Shown: positions 42,870 to 52,351, counted from the first letter of the stretch. The stretch: DNA of 64,000 nucleotides from Candidatus Gastranaerophilales bacterium (GCA_023663225.1 JAMPHU010000005.1:1-64000), one strand, 5' to 3'. Made by a program: numbers and translations. Notes: a model not told the origin generated them from the letters alone.

Positions 42870-43934
42870 ATGTTAAAACTGGAGTATGACAAAAAGCAGA
42901 TTGAAGAGGTAATTGACAAGATTGTGCACAAGACCATGAATATGGATCTTACATGGGATTGGCCCTGTGGGGTTGCGTATTATGGCATCAGTGATGCCTA
43001 TGAGAAGACGGGCAAGGAGGAATATTTGAACCTCTTAAAGGATCGTGTTGACGAGTTGATCGACTTGGGACTGCCCAAGGTGTGGACGGTCAATGCCTGT
43101 GCCATGGGACATTGCCTGGTCACGCTTTATCAGGCGACGAAAGAGCAGAAATATTATGACATATTGATGTCCAAGGTCGAGTATATAAGAAAGGATGCGC
43201 TCCGTTTTGGCGATAATGTGCTTCAGCATACTGTTTCCGCTAACAACGATTTTCCCGAGCAGGCATGGGCGGATACGCTGTTTATGGCAGCTTTGCTGTT
43301 GCTCCGCGCGGGCGCGCTGAATGAGGATGAGGAGCTGATCAACGACGCATTGAACCAGTGGTATTGGCATATCAAGTATCTGCAGAATCCCAGCAGCGGT
43401 TTTTACTATCACGGCTATAACAATATTGACAAGAGTCATATGTCAGGGGTTTACTGGGGCAGAGCGAACGCCTGGGCAGCCTTTACGATGGCACAGGTTG
43501 GAGCCGTTATGGAGAACACCAAGTTTAAACCTTATCTGTATCCCAAGTATATTGATGTGGCAGGCTCTCTGAACGAGCAGTTGGCAGCGATCAAGACGGT
43601 GCAGACTGAGAACGGACTGTGGAGGACTGTTTTGGATGATCCTGAATCCTATGAGGAGGTGTCCGCGTCCGCCGGAATTGCAGCGGCTATGCTGACCAGG
43701 GGAAATCCTCTTCACTCCAAGTATATCAACAAGGCGATCAAGGGACTGTTGGCCAATGTGAGCGAGGACGGCAAGGTGATGAATGTCTCCGGCGGAACCG
43801 CTGTTATGAATGACAAGGAAGGATACCGTGGAATCCCCAAGGATTACATCCAAGGTTGGGGACAGGGACTTGCTCTTTCCTTCTTTGCCACACTTTTGGT
43901 TTCGGATCAAATTGAAAAGGACGGTGCGCTGTAA
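42870..43934 (+). CDS. yteR: GH105 unsaturated rhamnogalacturonyl hydrolase (YteR type)
   Basis: A 354-residue enzyme of the GH105 (alpha/alpha)6-barrel family. It contains LTWDWPCGVAYYGI near the start, TVNACAMGHCL, PEQAWADTLFMAALLLLR with the catalytic-type D, and WGRANAWAAFTMAQ. It removes the 4-deoxy-uronate from the end of unsaturated rhamnogalacturonan disaccharides made by a lyase. No signal peptide, so it acts on imported oligosaccharides. TTGGAGGTAGCC precedes ATG 42870. It ends two bases before the acetylesterase gene. Confidence 0.85.
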   Translation: MLKLEYDKKQIEEVIDKIVHKTMNMDLTWDWPCGVAYYGISDAYEKTGKEEYLNLLKDRVDELIDLGLPKVWTVNACAMGHCLVTLYQATKEQKYYDILMSKVEYIRKDALRFGDNVLQHTVSANNDFPEQAWADTLFMAALLLLRAGALNEDEELINDALNQWYWHIKYLQNPSSGFYYHGYNNIDKSHMSGVYWGRANAWAAFTMAQVGAVMENTKFKPYLYPKYIDVAGSLNEQLAAIKTVQTENGLWRTVLDDPESYEEVSASAGIAAAMLTRGNPLHSKYINKAIKGLLANVSEDGKVMNVSGGTAVMNDKEGYRGIPKDYIQGWGQGLALSFFATLLVSDQIEKDGAL

Positions 43935-43936
43935 TC

Positions 43937-45733
43937 ATGTATAAAAGGGAGTTTCTGTTTGGCGTGGGGCAAGAAAAGCCCCATGCACTCCATGTGGAGC
44001 ACACAAGCCTTTATGGACAGGGTGAGAAATTCGGTTTTGTGATAGAACAGAATAGGCGTGAACAGGAGCTTTTGAAGCTATCAGAACTCAATTCCGGTTT
44101 TGATACGATATACTGGTATCAGAATGAAGATTTGAGTCGGATTGAGAGTGATGAGGACGGCTGTTTTCTGGATTCCAACCGGATGGTCGCGGCGTTAGAG
44201 CAAAAGGCAGGAGAGACACAGCCCGGGGAGCATCGCAGGATTCCGCTTTCCTTCAAGCTGGACGTGCCGAAACAGGGCAATTATAAGGTTACGCTCACCA
44301 TTCGGACCAGAGAACCCATGAAGAATGTGCTGATCTTCACCGGACGCAGGAGACTGGCTTTTTTGGGAGAGATTCCGGCGGGTACCTTTGAGCACACTAT
44401 GACGGTAAATGTGTGCGATATCGTGCCCAGAGGGCACACGCAGGTCTACGAGGATAAGACTTTGGACATCACTGTGGTGGCGGACAGGCCGCGCATCACG
44501 GAGTTGTCTGTGGAGGAGATTGCCTGCCCCACTGTCTATATTGCCGGCGACTCCACTGTGACAGATCAGAGCGCGGCTTACCCTTATACGCCGGGGACTT
44601 CCTACTCGGGATGGGGGCAGATGTTGACTTCCTATACGGACGAGCGTGTGGCAGTGTCCAATCATGCTCATTCGGGATTGACAACCGAATCTTTCCGCCA
44701 GGAGGGTCATTATCGTATTATAGAAAAATACGCCCAGCCAGGGGATTATGTGATGTTTCAATTCGGCCATAATGATCAAAAGTTGGATGAACTGAAGGCT
44801 GGGGGCGGTTACAGAGCCAATCTGGTCCGTTATGTGGAGGAGTGCAGAGAGAGGGGACTGTATCCGCTGTTGGTGACTCCCCTTGCGCGCAACACCTGGA
44901 AGGGCAATGACGGCGCATACAATGATCTGTTGGAGGAGTATGCGGGGGTTTGTCTGGAGCTGGGACAGACTCTTAAAGTGCCGGTGGTGGACTTGCACAG
45001 ATGTAGTATGGAGTTTGTGACGAAGCACGGATTGGAAGCGTCAAAGGCCTATTTTTATCCCAATGACTATACCCATTCCAACGATTATGGCGCATATGTG
45101 ATGGCCGGTTTTGTGGCGGAGGAGATCAGGTGTGTCTGTGGGAATCATGAGGAGCAGGCGTACCGTTTTCTGGCGGAGTGCGTCACGGGCGGTTATGGAG
45201 TGTGGCAGATCGCGGAGGAAATTGTTCTGCCCGTGAAACCTAAGCTGTTTGAAGATGTGGTGAATCCGGAGGCGGCGGGATTGCTTTTGGCCGAGGTAGA
45301 GGATCTGGAACAACCGGCGACTAGAGCGGCTGTGTTGGATATGGTGATCAAGACCGTGCGGTTTTTCCCTACCAATGTGTACAATGATATGTTTGCAGAT
45401 GTAGTGGGACATGAATGGTATGCGGGCACAGTGGAGTGCGCCTATCAGAACGGTATGATAGATGAGCATTTGGTGGAAGATGGGCATTTTGGTCCAGAAA
45501 AACCGGTCACTCTGGAAGAATTTTTAATGTTTGCCATGAACGGCTATCGGAGCAGAAAGCCTTTTCCCCAGGAGGTTTCCTGTGCGTATGATGAGAAGTG
45601 TCACGATTATGCCAGAGAATATGTTCGGGCTGCCTGTGGGATCGGTCTGCTGCCTGTGGATGGCAGCGCGGACTTGCAGCGGGGGATTGACAGAGGCGAA
45701 GCGGTCAGACTGTGCCGGATGATGGGAGTATAA
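43937..45733 (+). CDS. SGNH rhamnogalacturonan acetylesterase-like protein
   Basis: A 598-residue cytoplasmic protein (no signal). Residues about 1-205 are beta-rich. The SGNH hydrolase core (about 205-400) has block I VYIAGDSTVTDQ (nucleophile S), block II NHAHSGLTTE (G), block III QFGHNDQK (N) and block V DYTHSNDYGA (D and H), as in rhamnogalacturonan acetylesterases. Residues 405-598 form an extra domain of unknown role. It should deacetylate imported rhamnogalacturonan pieces. It overlaps nothing but is only two bases from the GH105 gene. Confidence 0.85.
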   Translation: MYKREFLFGVGQEKPHALHVEHTSLYGQGEKFGFVIEQNRREQELLKLSELNSGFDTIYWYQNEDLSRIESDEDGCFLDSNRMVAALEQKAGETQPGEHRRIPLSFKLDVPKQGNYKVTLTIRTREPMKNVLIFTGRRRLAFLGEIPAGTFEHTMTVNVCDIVPRGHTQVYEDKTLDITVVADRPRITELSVEEIACPTVYIAGDSTVTDQSAAYPYTPGTSYSGWGQMLTSYTDERVAVSNHAHSGLTTESFRQEGHYRIIEKYAQPGDYVMFQFGHNDQKLDELKAGGGYRANLVRYVEECRERGLYPLLVTPLARNTWKGNDGAYNDLLEEYAGVCLELGQTLKVPVVDLHRCSMEFVTKHGLEASKAYFYPNDYTHSNDYGAYVMAGFVAEEIRCVCGNHEEQAYRFLAECVTGGYGVWQIAEEIVLPVKPKLFEDVVNPEAAGLLLAEVEDLEQPATRAAVLDMVIKTVRFFPTNVYNDMFADVVGHEWYAGTVECAYQNGMIDEHLVEDGHFGPEKPVTLEEFLMFAMNGYRSRKPFPQEVSCAYDEKCHDYAREYVRAACGIGLLPVDGSADLQRGIDRGEAVRLCRMMGV

Positions 45734-45821
45734 TCTGTTATCATGCATAAATATGACAGGCCGGAATAAGATAAAAAGGACAAGATAGAGGATGCGGCGA
45801 CGCTCCGGAACGGAGGAGATA

Positions 45822-47975
45822 ATGTCTAAGACAAAAGGTGGTTTTACCATGCCGGGCGAGTCCGGTTATGAGGAATTGACACTAAAGCTGGCGGAGAGAT
45901 GGGGAGCGGACGTCATTAGAGACAGCGACGGGACTGTGCTGTCACCGGAGATTGTACATGCGGGGTATGGTATTTATTCGACGATCTGTATTATCCGCGA
46001 CCACAACGAATGGGCCAAGAAGAATTTGGATAAATTACAGCAGACTTTTTTGTGTACACCGGCAGTGGTGGCGACCGGAGGGGAACTTACGATCGGTTTG
46101 ATGGACAGCTTTTTTGCGGAGCAGTTTACCGTCAATGACAGTGAGGCGGCATTTAAATATTGGGAAGTATATGACAGAACCATAAATGAAAAAGTAGATG
46201 ACGGCAAATGGACGTATGACGCCGAAAAGGGAGCTGTCACTATAAAAGGGATCACCCCTTTCCATAAGTATACGGTAAGTTTTCTGGCATATCGTATCTG
46301 GGAAGAGATCTCCATGTACAACCACACCACGAACAACTGGGACAAGGAGCATCTGATGCAGATTGATCCTAGGTATCCGGAGACGCAGGCGTATATGTTG
46401 GACTGGATGAAGAATTGGTGCGAGACGCATCCTGATACCACTGTGGTGCGTTTTACGTCCATGTTTTACAATTTTGTGTGGATCTGGGGCAGCAGTGAGA
46501 GGAACAGGCAGTTATTTTCCGATTGGGGTTCTTACGATTATACGGTCAGCAGTCTGGCGCTGGACGAGTTTGAGAAGGAATACGGCTATCGTATGACTGC
46601 TGAAGATTTTATCAATAAAGGGAATCTGCATGTGACACATATGCCTGGTAATCAGAGAAAGGCCGATTGGATGGCATTTGTGAATGACTTTGTGATCCGC
46701 TTTGGCAAAAAGCTCATCGATATGGTGCACAGTTATGGCAAAAAGGCATATGTGTTCTACGATGATAGCTGGGTGGGCGTAGAGCCTTACAATGGCCGGT
46801 TCCAGGAATTTGGATTTGACGGATTGATCAAATGCGTATTTTCCGGCTTTGAGGTGAGATTGAACGGAGGCGTGGATGTGCCGGTGCACGAGCTGCGTCT
46901 GCATCCTTATCTGTTTCCTGTGGGACTGGGAGGAGCGCCGACTTTTATGGAGGGCGGTAATCCCACTCTGGAAGCAAAGAAATACTGGAACAGTGTGCGG
47001 CGCGCATTGTTGAGGGTGAAGATAGACAGGATCGGATTGGGCGGTTATCTGCATTTGGTGGAGGATTTTCCCGATTTTGTGGACTATATTGAGAAAGTGT
47101 CCGACGAGTTCCGCTTGATCAGCAGCTTCCATGATGCAGGGAAGCCTTATACGATCAAGACAAAAGTGGCGGTACTCCACAGTTGGGGCGCGCTTCGCTC
47201 TTGGACATTGTCGGGACATTTTCACGAGACTTATATGCATGATCTGATCCATATCAACGAGGCTTTGTCTGGTCTGCCTGTGGATGTGAAGTTTATTTCC
47301 TTTGAGGACGTGAAAAACGGATGCCTCAAGGATGTGGATGTGGTGATCAATGCCGGTTATGCAAAAAGCGCATGGAGCGGCGGCGAGTGCTGGAAAGACG
47401 ACGAGCTTGTCACGCTGCTCACAGAATGGGTCTATCATGGCGGCACCTTCATCGGTGTGAACGAGCCTTCCGCGGTAGAGGGATATGACAATTATTTCCG
47501 CATGGCGCATGTGTTGGGTATTGACGAGGATACCGGAGAGAGAGTCTGCCATGGCAGGTGGAGTTTTGAGGCCGACGATACGGAGGAGATCCTGCCGGAA
47601 GGAGCGACGGTGGAGCCGAAGAAGCATCTCTATTTGACGGATGGAGAGGCAAAGGTACTGTTGGCAGATGGAGAGGATCCTCTGGTGACGATTCATGCGT
47701 TTGGAAAGGGCAAGGGTATCTATCTGGCATCCTTCCAGGAAGATCTGGAGAATACCCGAATGTTGTACCATTTGATCCGCTATGCCGGCGGCGAGGGCCT
47801 GACGGGTCTGTACATGACTGACAATCTGTATACGGAATGTGCTTATTATCCCGAGAGCAAAAAGCTGGTAGTGATCAATAACAGCGACGAAGAACAGACT
47901 ACGACCGTGTCCACTGAGAGCGGAGATCGAACAGTCACGATCGCAGCTTATGACACGATGATCGTAGAGCTGTAG
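45822..47975 (+). CDS. GH112 phosphorylase, probably galactosyl-beta-1,4-L-rhamnose phosphorylase
   Basis: 717 residues, normal for GH112. The family signature lies near the start: RWGADVIRDSDGTVLSPEI, then YGIYSTICIIRDHNEWA. The (beta/alpha)8 part contains FYNFVWIWGSSERN and KKAYVFYDDSWVGVEP, and the C-terminal domain is beta-rich. GH112 enzymes phosphorolyse galacto-N-biose/lacto-N-biose or beta-1,4-galactosyl-rhamnose, giving Gal-1-P. The GH105 and acetylesterase neighbours, which work on rhamnogalacturonan-I, favour the rhamnose type known from Clostridium phytofermentans. ATG 45822 follows CGGAGGAG; the longer frame from 45792 is rejected. Confidence 0.85.
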   Translation: MSKTKGGFTMPGESGYEELTLKLAERWGADVIRDSDGTVLSPEIVHAGYGIYSTICIIRDHNEWAKKNLDKLQQTFLCTPAVVATGGELTIGLMDSFFAEQFTVNDSEAAFKYWEVYDRTINEKVDDGKWTYDAEKGAVTIKGITPFHKYTVSFLAYRIWEEISMYNHTTNNWDKEHLMQIDPRYPETQAYMLDWMKNWCETHPDTTVVRFTSMFYNFVWIWGSSERNRQLFSDWGSYDYTVSSLALDEFEKEYGYRMTAEDFINKGNLHVTHMPGNQRKADWMAFVNDFVIRFGKKLIDMVHSYGKKAYVFYDDSWVGVEPYNGRFQEFGFDGLIKCVFSGFEVRLNGGVDVPVHELRLHPYLFPVGLGGAPTFMEGGNPTLEAKKYWNSVRRALLRVKIDRIGLGGYLHLVEDFPDFVDYIEKVSDEFRLISSFHDAGKPYTIKTKVAVLHSWGALRSWTLSGHFHETYMHDLIHINEALSGLPVDVKFISFEDVKNGCLKDVDVVINAGYAKSAWSGGECWKDDELVTLLTEWVYHGGTFIGVNEPSAVEGYDNYFRMAHVLGIDEDTGERVCHGRWSFEADDTEEILPEGATVEPKKHLYLTDGEAKVLLADGEDPLVTIHAFGKGKGIYLASFQEDLENTRMLYHLIRYAGGEGLTGLYMTDNLYTECAYYPESKKLVVINNSDEEQTTTVSTESGDRTVTIAAYDTMIVEL

Positions 47976-48004
47976 CATGGAGAACCAGAGGGAGGTATTT
48001 GGCA

Positions 48005-49168
48005 ATGAGGGATGTGGTGTTAAAAAAATTTGCGGAGGTTTTTGGAGGCGCTGAGAAAGCCAAAGCCTATTTTGCACCGGGGAGAGTGAACTTGATCGGG
48101 GAACATACGGATTACAACGGGGGGCATGTGTTTCCCTGTGCATTGACGATCGGCACATACGGCGCGGCGCGCAGAAGAAATGATAACAAGCTTCGTTTCT
48201 TTTCCATGAATTTTGAGAAGCTGGGAGTAATCGAATCCTCTCTGGAGGAATTGGTATATGCGAAAGAAGCAGGTTGGACGAACTATTGTAAAGGAATGAT
48301 ATGGGCGTTTGGGGAGAAAGGGATGAAGGTCCCTTCTGGTATGGATTTGTTGTTAAACGGCAATATCCCCAACAGTTCCGGACTTTCTTCCTCCGCATCC
48401 GTAGAGGTTTTGACCGGTTTTATTTTGAAAGATCTGTATGGGTTTGACGTGAGTAATCAAGACCTGGCCCTGATCGGACAGTTTGCGGAGAATCGTTTTA
48501 ATCAGGTCAACTGCGGTATCATGGATCAGTTTGCGATCGCCATGGGAAAGAAAGATCATGCGATCTTTTTGGATACGGCGACGCTGGAATTTGAATATGC
48601 GCCCATACGGCTGGAGGATGCCAAGATTGTCATAGCCTGCAGCAACAAAAAGCGCGGGTTGGGAGATTCCAAGTACAACGAGCGCCGCAGCGAATGTGAG
48701 ACCGCTCTGGCAGAACTGCAAAAGGCGGCGGACATTCAGAGCCTTGGGGAGCTGGACGAGGATGGTTTTGAGAAATATAAGGATCAGATAGAAAGTGAAG
48801 TCCGCAGGAGACGGGCAAAACATGCCGTATATGAGAATCAACGCACCGTTCGGGCGGTAAAAGCTTTGCAGGCCAACGATCTGGAGGAGTTTGGCAGACT
48901 GATGAACGAGTCTCATGTCTCCCTTCGAGACGATTATGAAGTCACCGGCATCGAACTGGATACTCTGGTGGAGGAAGCCTGGAAAGTAGAAGGAGTGATC
49001 GGATCCCGCATGACCGGAGCCGGTTTTGGCGGCTGCACCGTCAGCATTGTGAAGGAAGATGCCGTGGATAGCTTTATCGAGCGGGTAGGCAGAGCATATC
49101 TGGAAAAGATCGGTTATGCGGCAGATTTCTATGTGGTGGAGATCGGCGACGGGCCTCGCACATTATAG
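48005..49168 (+). CDS. galK: Galactokinase
   Basis: 387 residues with GHMP kinase motifs: PGRVNLIGEHTDYNGGHVFP (galactose-binding and family signature), NSSGLSSSASVEVL (ATP loop) and RMTGAGFGGCTVS. It makes Gal-1-P from galactose in the Leloir pathway. ATG 48005 is chosen over TTG 47999 because GGGAGG is nine bases upstream. It sits between the GH112 phosphorylase, whose product is Gal-1-P, and GalT, so it salvages free galactose released by side activities or imported directly. Confidence 0.95.
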   Translation: MRDVVLKKFAEVFGGAEKAKAYFAPGRVNLIGEHTDYNGGHVFPCALTIGTYGAARRRNDNKLRFFSMNFEKLGVIESSLEELVYAKEAGWTNYCKGMIWAFGEKGMKVPSGMDLLLNGNIPNSSGLSSSASVEVLTGFILKDLYGFDVSNQDLALIGQFAENRFNQVNCGIMDQFAIAMGKKDHAIFLDTATLEFEYAPIRLEDAKIVIACSNKKRGLGDSKYNERRSECETALAELQKAADIQSLGELDEDGFEKYKDQIESEVRRRRAKHAVYENQRTVRAVKALQANDLEEFGRLMNESHVSLRDDYEVTGIELDTLVEEAWKVEGVIGSRMTGAGFGGCTVSIVKEDAVDSFIERVGRAYLEKIGYAADFYVVEIGDGPRTL

Positions 49169-49195
49169 GAATCGTGAGGAAAAGGAGGAAATGCC

Positions 49196-50701
49196 ATGAT
49201 TCAAACTGATATCAGGAAATTAGTTGCATACGGCGTACAGACCGGCCTCACGCCCGAGGAGGATGTGGTGTATACCACCAACCGCCTGTTGGAGTTGTTT
49301 GAGCTGGATGAACTTGACGATTCCCAGGAGGCGGTCTCCATGAAGGAGAGCGAACTGGAGGAAGTGTTGGGCAGGATGCTGGATTATGCCTATGAAAAGG
49401 GCATTATGGAGGAGAATGGCATCGTGTATCGCGATCTGTTTGACACCAAGATTATGAGCGTGTTGATGCCCCGCCCCAGCGAAGTGATCCGCCGTTTTTA
49501 CGAGCTGTATGAGAAGGAGTCTCCGGAGGCGGCAACCAACTATTATTATAAGTTGAGCAAGGACTCCGATTATATCCGAAGATACCGCATCTGTAAGGAT
49601 ATGAAATGGGTTGCTCCCACACAGTATGGAGATCTGGACATTACCATCAATCTGTCCAAGCCGGAAAAAGACCCTAAGGCGATCGCGGCGGCTAAGCTTG
49701 CAAAGCAGTCCGGTTATCCCAAATGCCTGTTGTGCAGGGAGAATGAAGGTTATGCAGGACGTGTGAATCACCCTGCCAGACAGAATCACCGTATTATTCC
49801 GGTGACCATCAATGACAGCGATTGGGGTTTTCAATACTCGCCTTATGTATATTACAATGAGCATTGTATTGTATTTAATTCTCAACATGTACCTATGAAG
49901 ATCGAACATGCGACATTTTGTAAGCTGTTTGATTTTGTCAGACAGTTTCCGCATTATTTTGTGGGTTCCAATGCCGACTTGCCCATTGTGGGGGGTTCTA
50001 TTTTGAGCCATGATCATTTCCAGGGCGGTCATTATGAGTTTGCCATGGCCAAAGCGCCTGTGGAACAAGCCTTCACGGTAAAAGGTTTTGAGGATGTGGA
50101 GGCAGGTATTGTGAAGTGGCCCATGTCCGTGATACGTCTGAGCTGTGAGGACACGGATCGCATTGTGGCGTTGGCGGATGTCGTTTTGAACCACTGGCGC
50201 GAGTATACGGATGAGGCGTCCTTTGTCTATGCGTACACGGATAACGAACCGCACAATACGATCACACCCATTGCGAGGAAGCGCGGTGACAAATATGAGT
50301 TGGATCTGGTCCTGCGCAACAATATCACCTCAGAGGAGCATCCTTTGGGTGTGTATCACCCTCATGCCAAGCTGCATCATATCAAAAAGGAGAATATCGG
50401 GTTGATTGAAGTCATGGGGCTGGCGGTGCTTCCGGCGCGTCTGAAGGACGAGATCACTCAGTTAAAAGAATATATACTGGAAGGCAAAGACTTGCGTTCC
50501 AATGAAGCGCTGGAAAAACATGCGGACTGGGTGGATGAGTTTCGACCCAAATATGATAAGCTGGATGCGTCCAATATCGATCAGGTGGTGGAGAAGGAGA
50601 TCGGCCTGGTGTTTATGCAGGTATTGGAGGATGCGGGTGTCTACAAGCGCAATGAGGAAGGCAGAGAAGGGTTCTTGCGATTTATAGAGAGTCTTTCCTA
50701 G
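49196..50701 (+). CDS. galT: UTP-/UDP-hexose-1-phosphate uridylyltransferase, class II GalT
   Basis: A 501-residue protein of the Firmicutes class II GalT family (about 500 residues against 350 for class I). GGSILSHDHFQGGHYEF carries the H-x-H-type active histidines, and GYPKCLLCRENEGYAGR has the CxxC zinc-like pattern. It exchanges Gal-1-P with UDP-glucose to give UDP-galactose and Glc-1-P. GGAGG precedes ATG 49196, 27 bases after galK. galE and pgm are not in the window. The strong hairpin at 50733 follows. Confidence 0.95.
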   Translation: MIQTDIRKLVAYGVQTGLTPEEDVVYTTNRLLELFELDELDDSQEAVSMKESELEEVLGRMLDYAYEKGIMEENGIVYRDLFDTKIMSVLMPRPSEVIRRFYELYEKESPEAATNYYYKLSKDSDYIRRYRICKDMKWVAPTQYGDLDITINLSKPEKDPKAIAAAKLAKQSGYPKCLLCRENEGYAGRVNHPARQNHRIIPVTINDSDWGFQYSPYVYYNEHCIVFNSQHVPMKIEHATFCKLFDFVRQFPHYFVGSNADLPIVGGSILSHDHFQGGHYEFAMAKAPVEQAFTVKGFEDVEAGIVKWPMSVIRLSCEDTDRIVALADVVLNHWREYTDEASFVYAYTDNEPHNTITPIARKRGDKYELDLVLRNNITSEEHPLGVYHPHAKLHHIKKENIGLIEVMGLAVLPARLKDEITQLKEYILEGKDLRSNEALEKHADWVDEFRPKYDKLDASNIDQVVEKEIGLVFMQVLEDAGVYKRNEEGREGFLRFIESLS

Positions 50702-50732
50702 TCTGACGCGGATCGGACATTTTTTCCACTCT

Positions 50733-50772
50733 ATATGCGGGAAAGGAACAGCGGACTTCCTTTCCCGCATAT
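50733..50772. terminator. Long perfect hairpin after galT
   Basis: ATATGCGGGAAAGGAA (50733-50748) pairs perfectly with TTCCTTTCCCGCATAT (50757-50772), an eight-base loop between. There is no clean T run after it; a T run (50720-50725) comes before it. It may be a terminator of mixed type or an mRNA stabiliser for the galactose operon. Confidence 0.7.
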
Positions 50773-50804
50773 GATATTGTAATTCAAATTGGAGAAAATG
50801 GAAG

Positions 50805-51521
50805 ATGGATTTTTGTAGAACGGTCATTCATGTGGTGCAGCCCGGAGACAATTTTTACAGGCTGGCACAGCGTTATCAAACTACGGTTCCTGATATTATC
50901 ATGCGCAACCCGGGAGTCAATCCCTACAATCTTCCGGTTGGCACACGCTTGCGTATCTGTTCAGGGCAGATAGAAGATCCCCTTCAAAAAGATGAACTGG
51001 ATCTGAATAATGACATGAGAGCGGCGTGGTCACAGCATGGCTTCTGGGGGACTTTGTATTTGGTCAGTCTCTATTATGCATTGCCCAATGCGGAAGTCAT
51101 ACGGGCAAGACTGCAGAAAACGCCGGAGGATATCGCCTCTGTGTTTGAGAAATTCTATTCCCAGATGATGGTGAATCAGTTGACGAGCCTGCTGAACGAG
51201 CATGTGCAGCTTGGCGGAGAGCTTATGAAAGCGCTGCGGGACGGAGAAAAAGACGAGGCGGAGACGGTGGAAAAAGATTGGCATGATAATGCGGACCGGA
51301 TTGCCAGAATGTTAAGCAGCGCCAATTCCGATTACAATTATGAGGAGTTGGCACAGATGCTCAATATGCATCTGGATCTGATGAAACGCCAGATGACGAC
51401 GGATCTGAACAATCAGTATGAGGAGTTTGTCAAGGCCACCGATGAGAACGATAAACAGTTATTGCAGTTGGCTGACAAGTTGACCGAAGGGTTGGTAAAA
51501 CAATTTTATCAAAAACGGTGA
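50805..51521 (+). CDS. LysM-domain protein with helical C-terminal domain
   Basis: 238 residues. The N-terminal LysM domain (about 5-50: HVVQPGDNFYRLAQRYQTT to NLPVGTRLRIC) binds peptidoglycan or chitin-like glycans. The rest is helical and acidic, with TSLLNEHVQLGGELMKALRD. There is no signal peptide, so it may be a spore or cytoplasm-retained protein, or reach the envelope by another route. GGAGAAAATGGAAG precedes ATG 50805. No partner is evident. Confidence 0.75.
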   Translation: MDFCRTVIHVVQPGDNFYRLAQRYQTTVPDIIMRNPGVNPYNLPVGTRLRICSGQIEDPLQKDELDLNNDMRAAWSQHGFWGTLYLVSLYYALPNAEVIRARLQKTPEDIASVFEKFYSQMMVNQLTSLLNEHVQLGGELMKALRDGEKDEAETVEKDWHDNADRIARMLSSANSDYNYEELAQMLNMHLDLMKRQMTTDLNNQYEEFVKATDENDKQLLQLADKLTEGLVKQFYQKR

Positions 51522-51546
51522 TAAAAACAGCGTAGGATAAGCGGAT

Positions 51547-51589
51547 CCGGCGGAAGGCAGGCGGTATTTCAGACGTCCCTTTCCGCCGG
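51547..51589 (+). terminator. Hairpin after the LysM gene
   Basis: CCGGCGGAA (51547-51555) pairs with TTCCGCCGG (51581-51589), with a 25-base loop. It lies 25 bases past the LysM stop. The T run is missing, so its role is uncertain. Confidence 0.45.
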
Positions 51590-51628
51590 AAGTCACGAAT
51601 GTCCTTTCCCGCAGATTGACAAAAGTGA

Positions 51629-51739
51629 TATTATCTGATTGAGCGGCATAAAATAACTATGGATGCCGATGTGGAGAAGCTCAGCCGCAGCGAGGCGAGC
51701 AAGTCTATTGATAAGATTCTTGCAAAGTATGAACGATAG
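51629..51739 (+). pseudogene. Remnant encoding an LSRSEASKSID C-terminal tail
   Basis: An open frame of 36 residues ends LSRSEASKSIDKILAKYER, after a stop at 51626-51628. The S-x-x-E-A-S-x-x-I-D-x-x-x-x-K-Y pattern resembles the C-termini of plasmid or conjugative-element proteins, but the front is missing and there is no ribosome site. It overlaps the end of the leftward TPR-like gene by 35 bases, so it is a relic of something that once stood here. Confidence 0.35.
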
Positions 51740-52313
51740 CGTTTTTATTGGCGGAGCGAAGCTCCTTTGCCTGGGAGATCAGCTCGTCAATGCGGAAATT
51801 CTCGCCTTTTGAGGAGTAATATTTGGCCAATCGGTAATAGGTGTGGCTGACGTCCGTGTGGGTATGGAGCGCAAATTCCAGGATATCTACCGCTTCCCGC
51901 ACATAGCCGCCCTCCCACAAGAGATCCGCCCAGTTTTGCAGAGTGCGGGCCAGCATGGTATAGTTCTGATCGTACTCGGAAAGCAGGGTGATGTTGGCGG
52001 CGCCGTATTTCAGTTTCAGATCGGTATTGGTATAGCCGGTGAAATTGACGATCTTTCTGGTGGACAAATCTTTAAGGATACGCAGATCTTCCGCGACTTT
52101 AGGATCGTCCGCCATGAGATGCGTGGGCAGACGATCCAGGGGAATATGAATATAGTCCAGATCGTCCAGCGATTTACGGCGGACGCTGTTGGCCTCATTT
52201 TCTCGGTTCCAAAAGTTTCGTTCCGTCTTTTCCTGATTTTTGCGGCTGCGTCTGTTCGCTCTCAGGGAGACGATGATAAAAAGAATAAAGCTTGCCAAAA
52301 AGGGAAATTTCAT
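51705..52313 (-). CDS. Membrane-anchored TPR-like protein
   Basis: 202 residues with an N-terminal membrane segment (FLASFILFIIVSL), a basic/charged linker (RANRRSRKNQEKTERN), then helical pairs resembling tetratricopeptide repeats (NWADLLWEGGYVREAVDILE and DVSHTYYRLAKYYSSKGE). Probably a scaffold at the membrane. ATG 52313 follows AAAGGATATT. It is divergent from the short ORF at 52352 and lies beside vanW. No family name. Confidence 0.6.
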   Translation of the reverse strand: MKFPFLASFILFIIVSLRANRRSRKNQEKTERNFWNRENEANSVRRKSLDDLDYIHIPLDRLPTHLMADDPKVAEDLRILKDLSTRKIVNFTGYTNTDLKLKYGAANITLLSEYDQNYTMLARTLQNWADLLWEGGYVREAVDILEFALHTHTDVSHTYYRLAKYYSSKGENFRIDELISQAKELRSANKNAIVHTLQESYQ

Positions 52314-52351
52314 ATATAATATCCTTTCAGGGTTAGGAGGGTGATGCCACT

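Noticed and set aside
46512..48398. 628-residue leftward frame opposite the GH112 gene
   Set aside because: It is an antisense shadow of a well-supported GH112/galK coding region, with an unlikely His/Leu/Arg-rich composition and no ribosome site.
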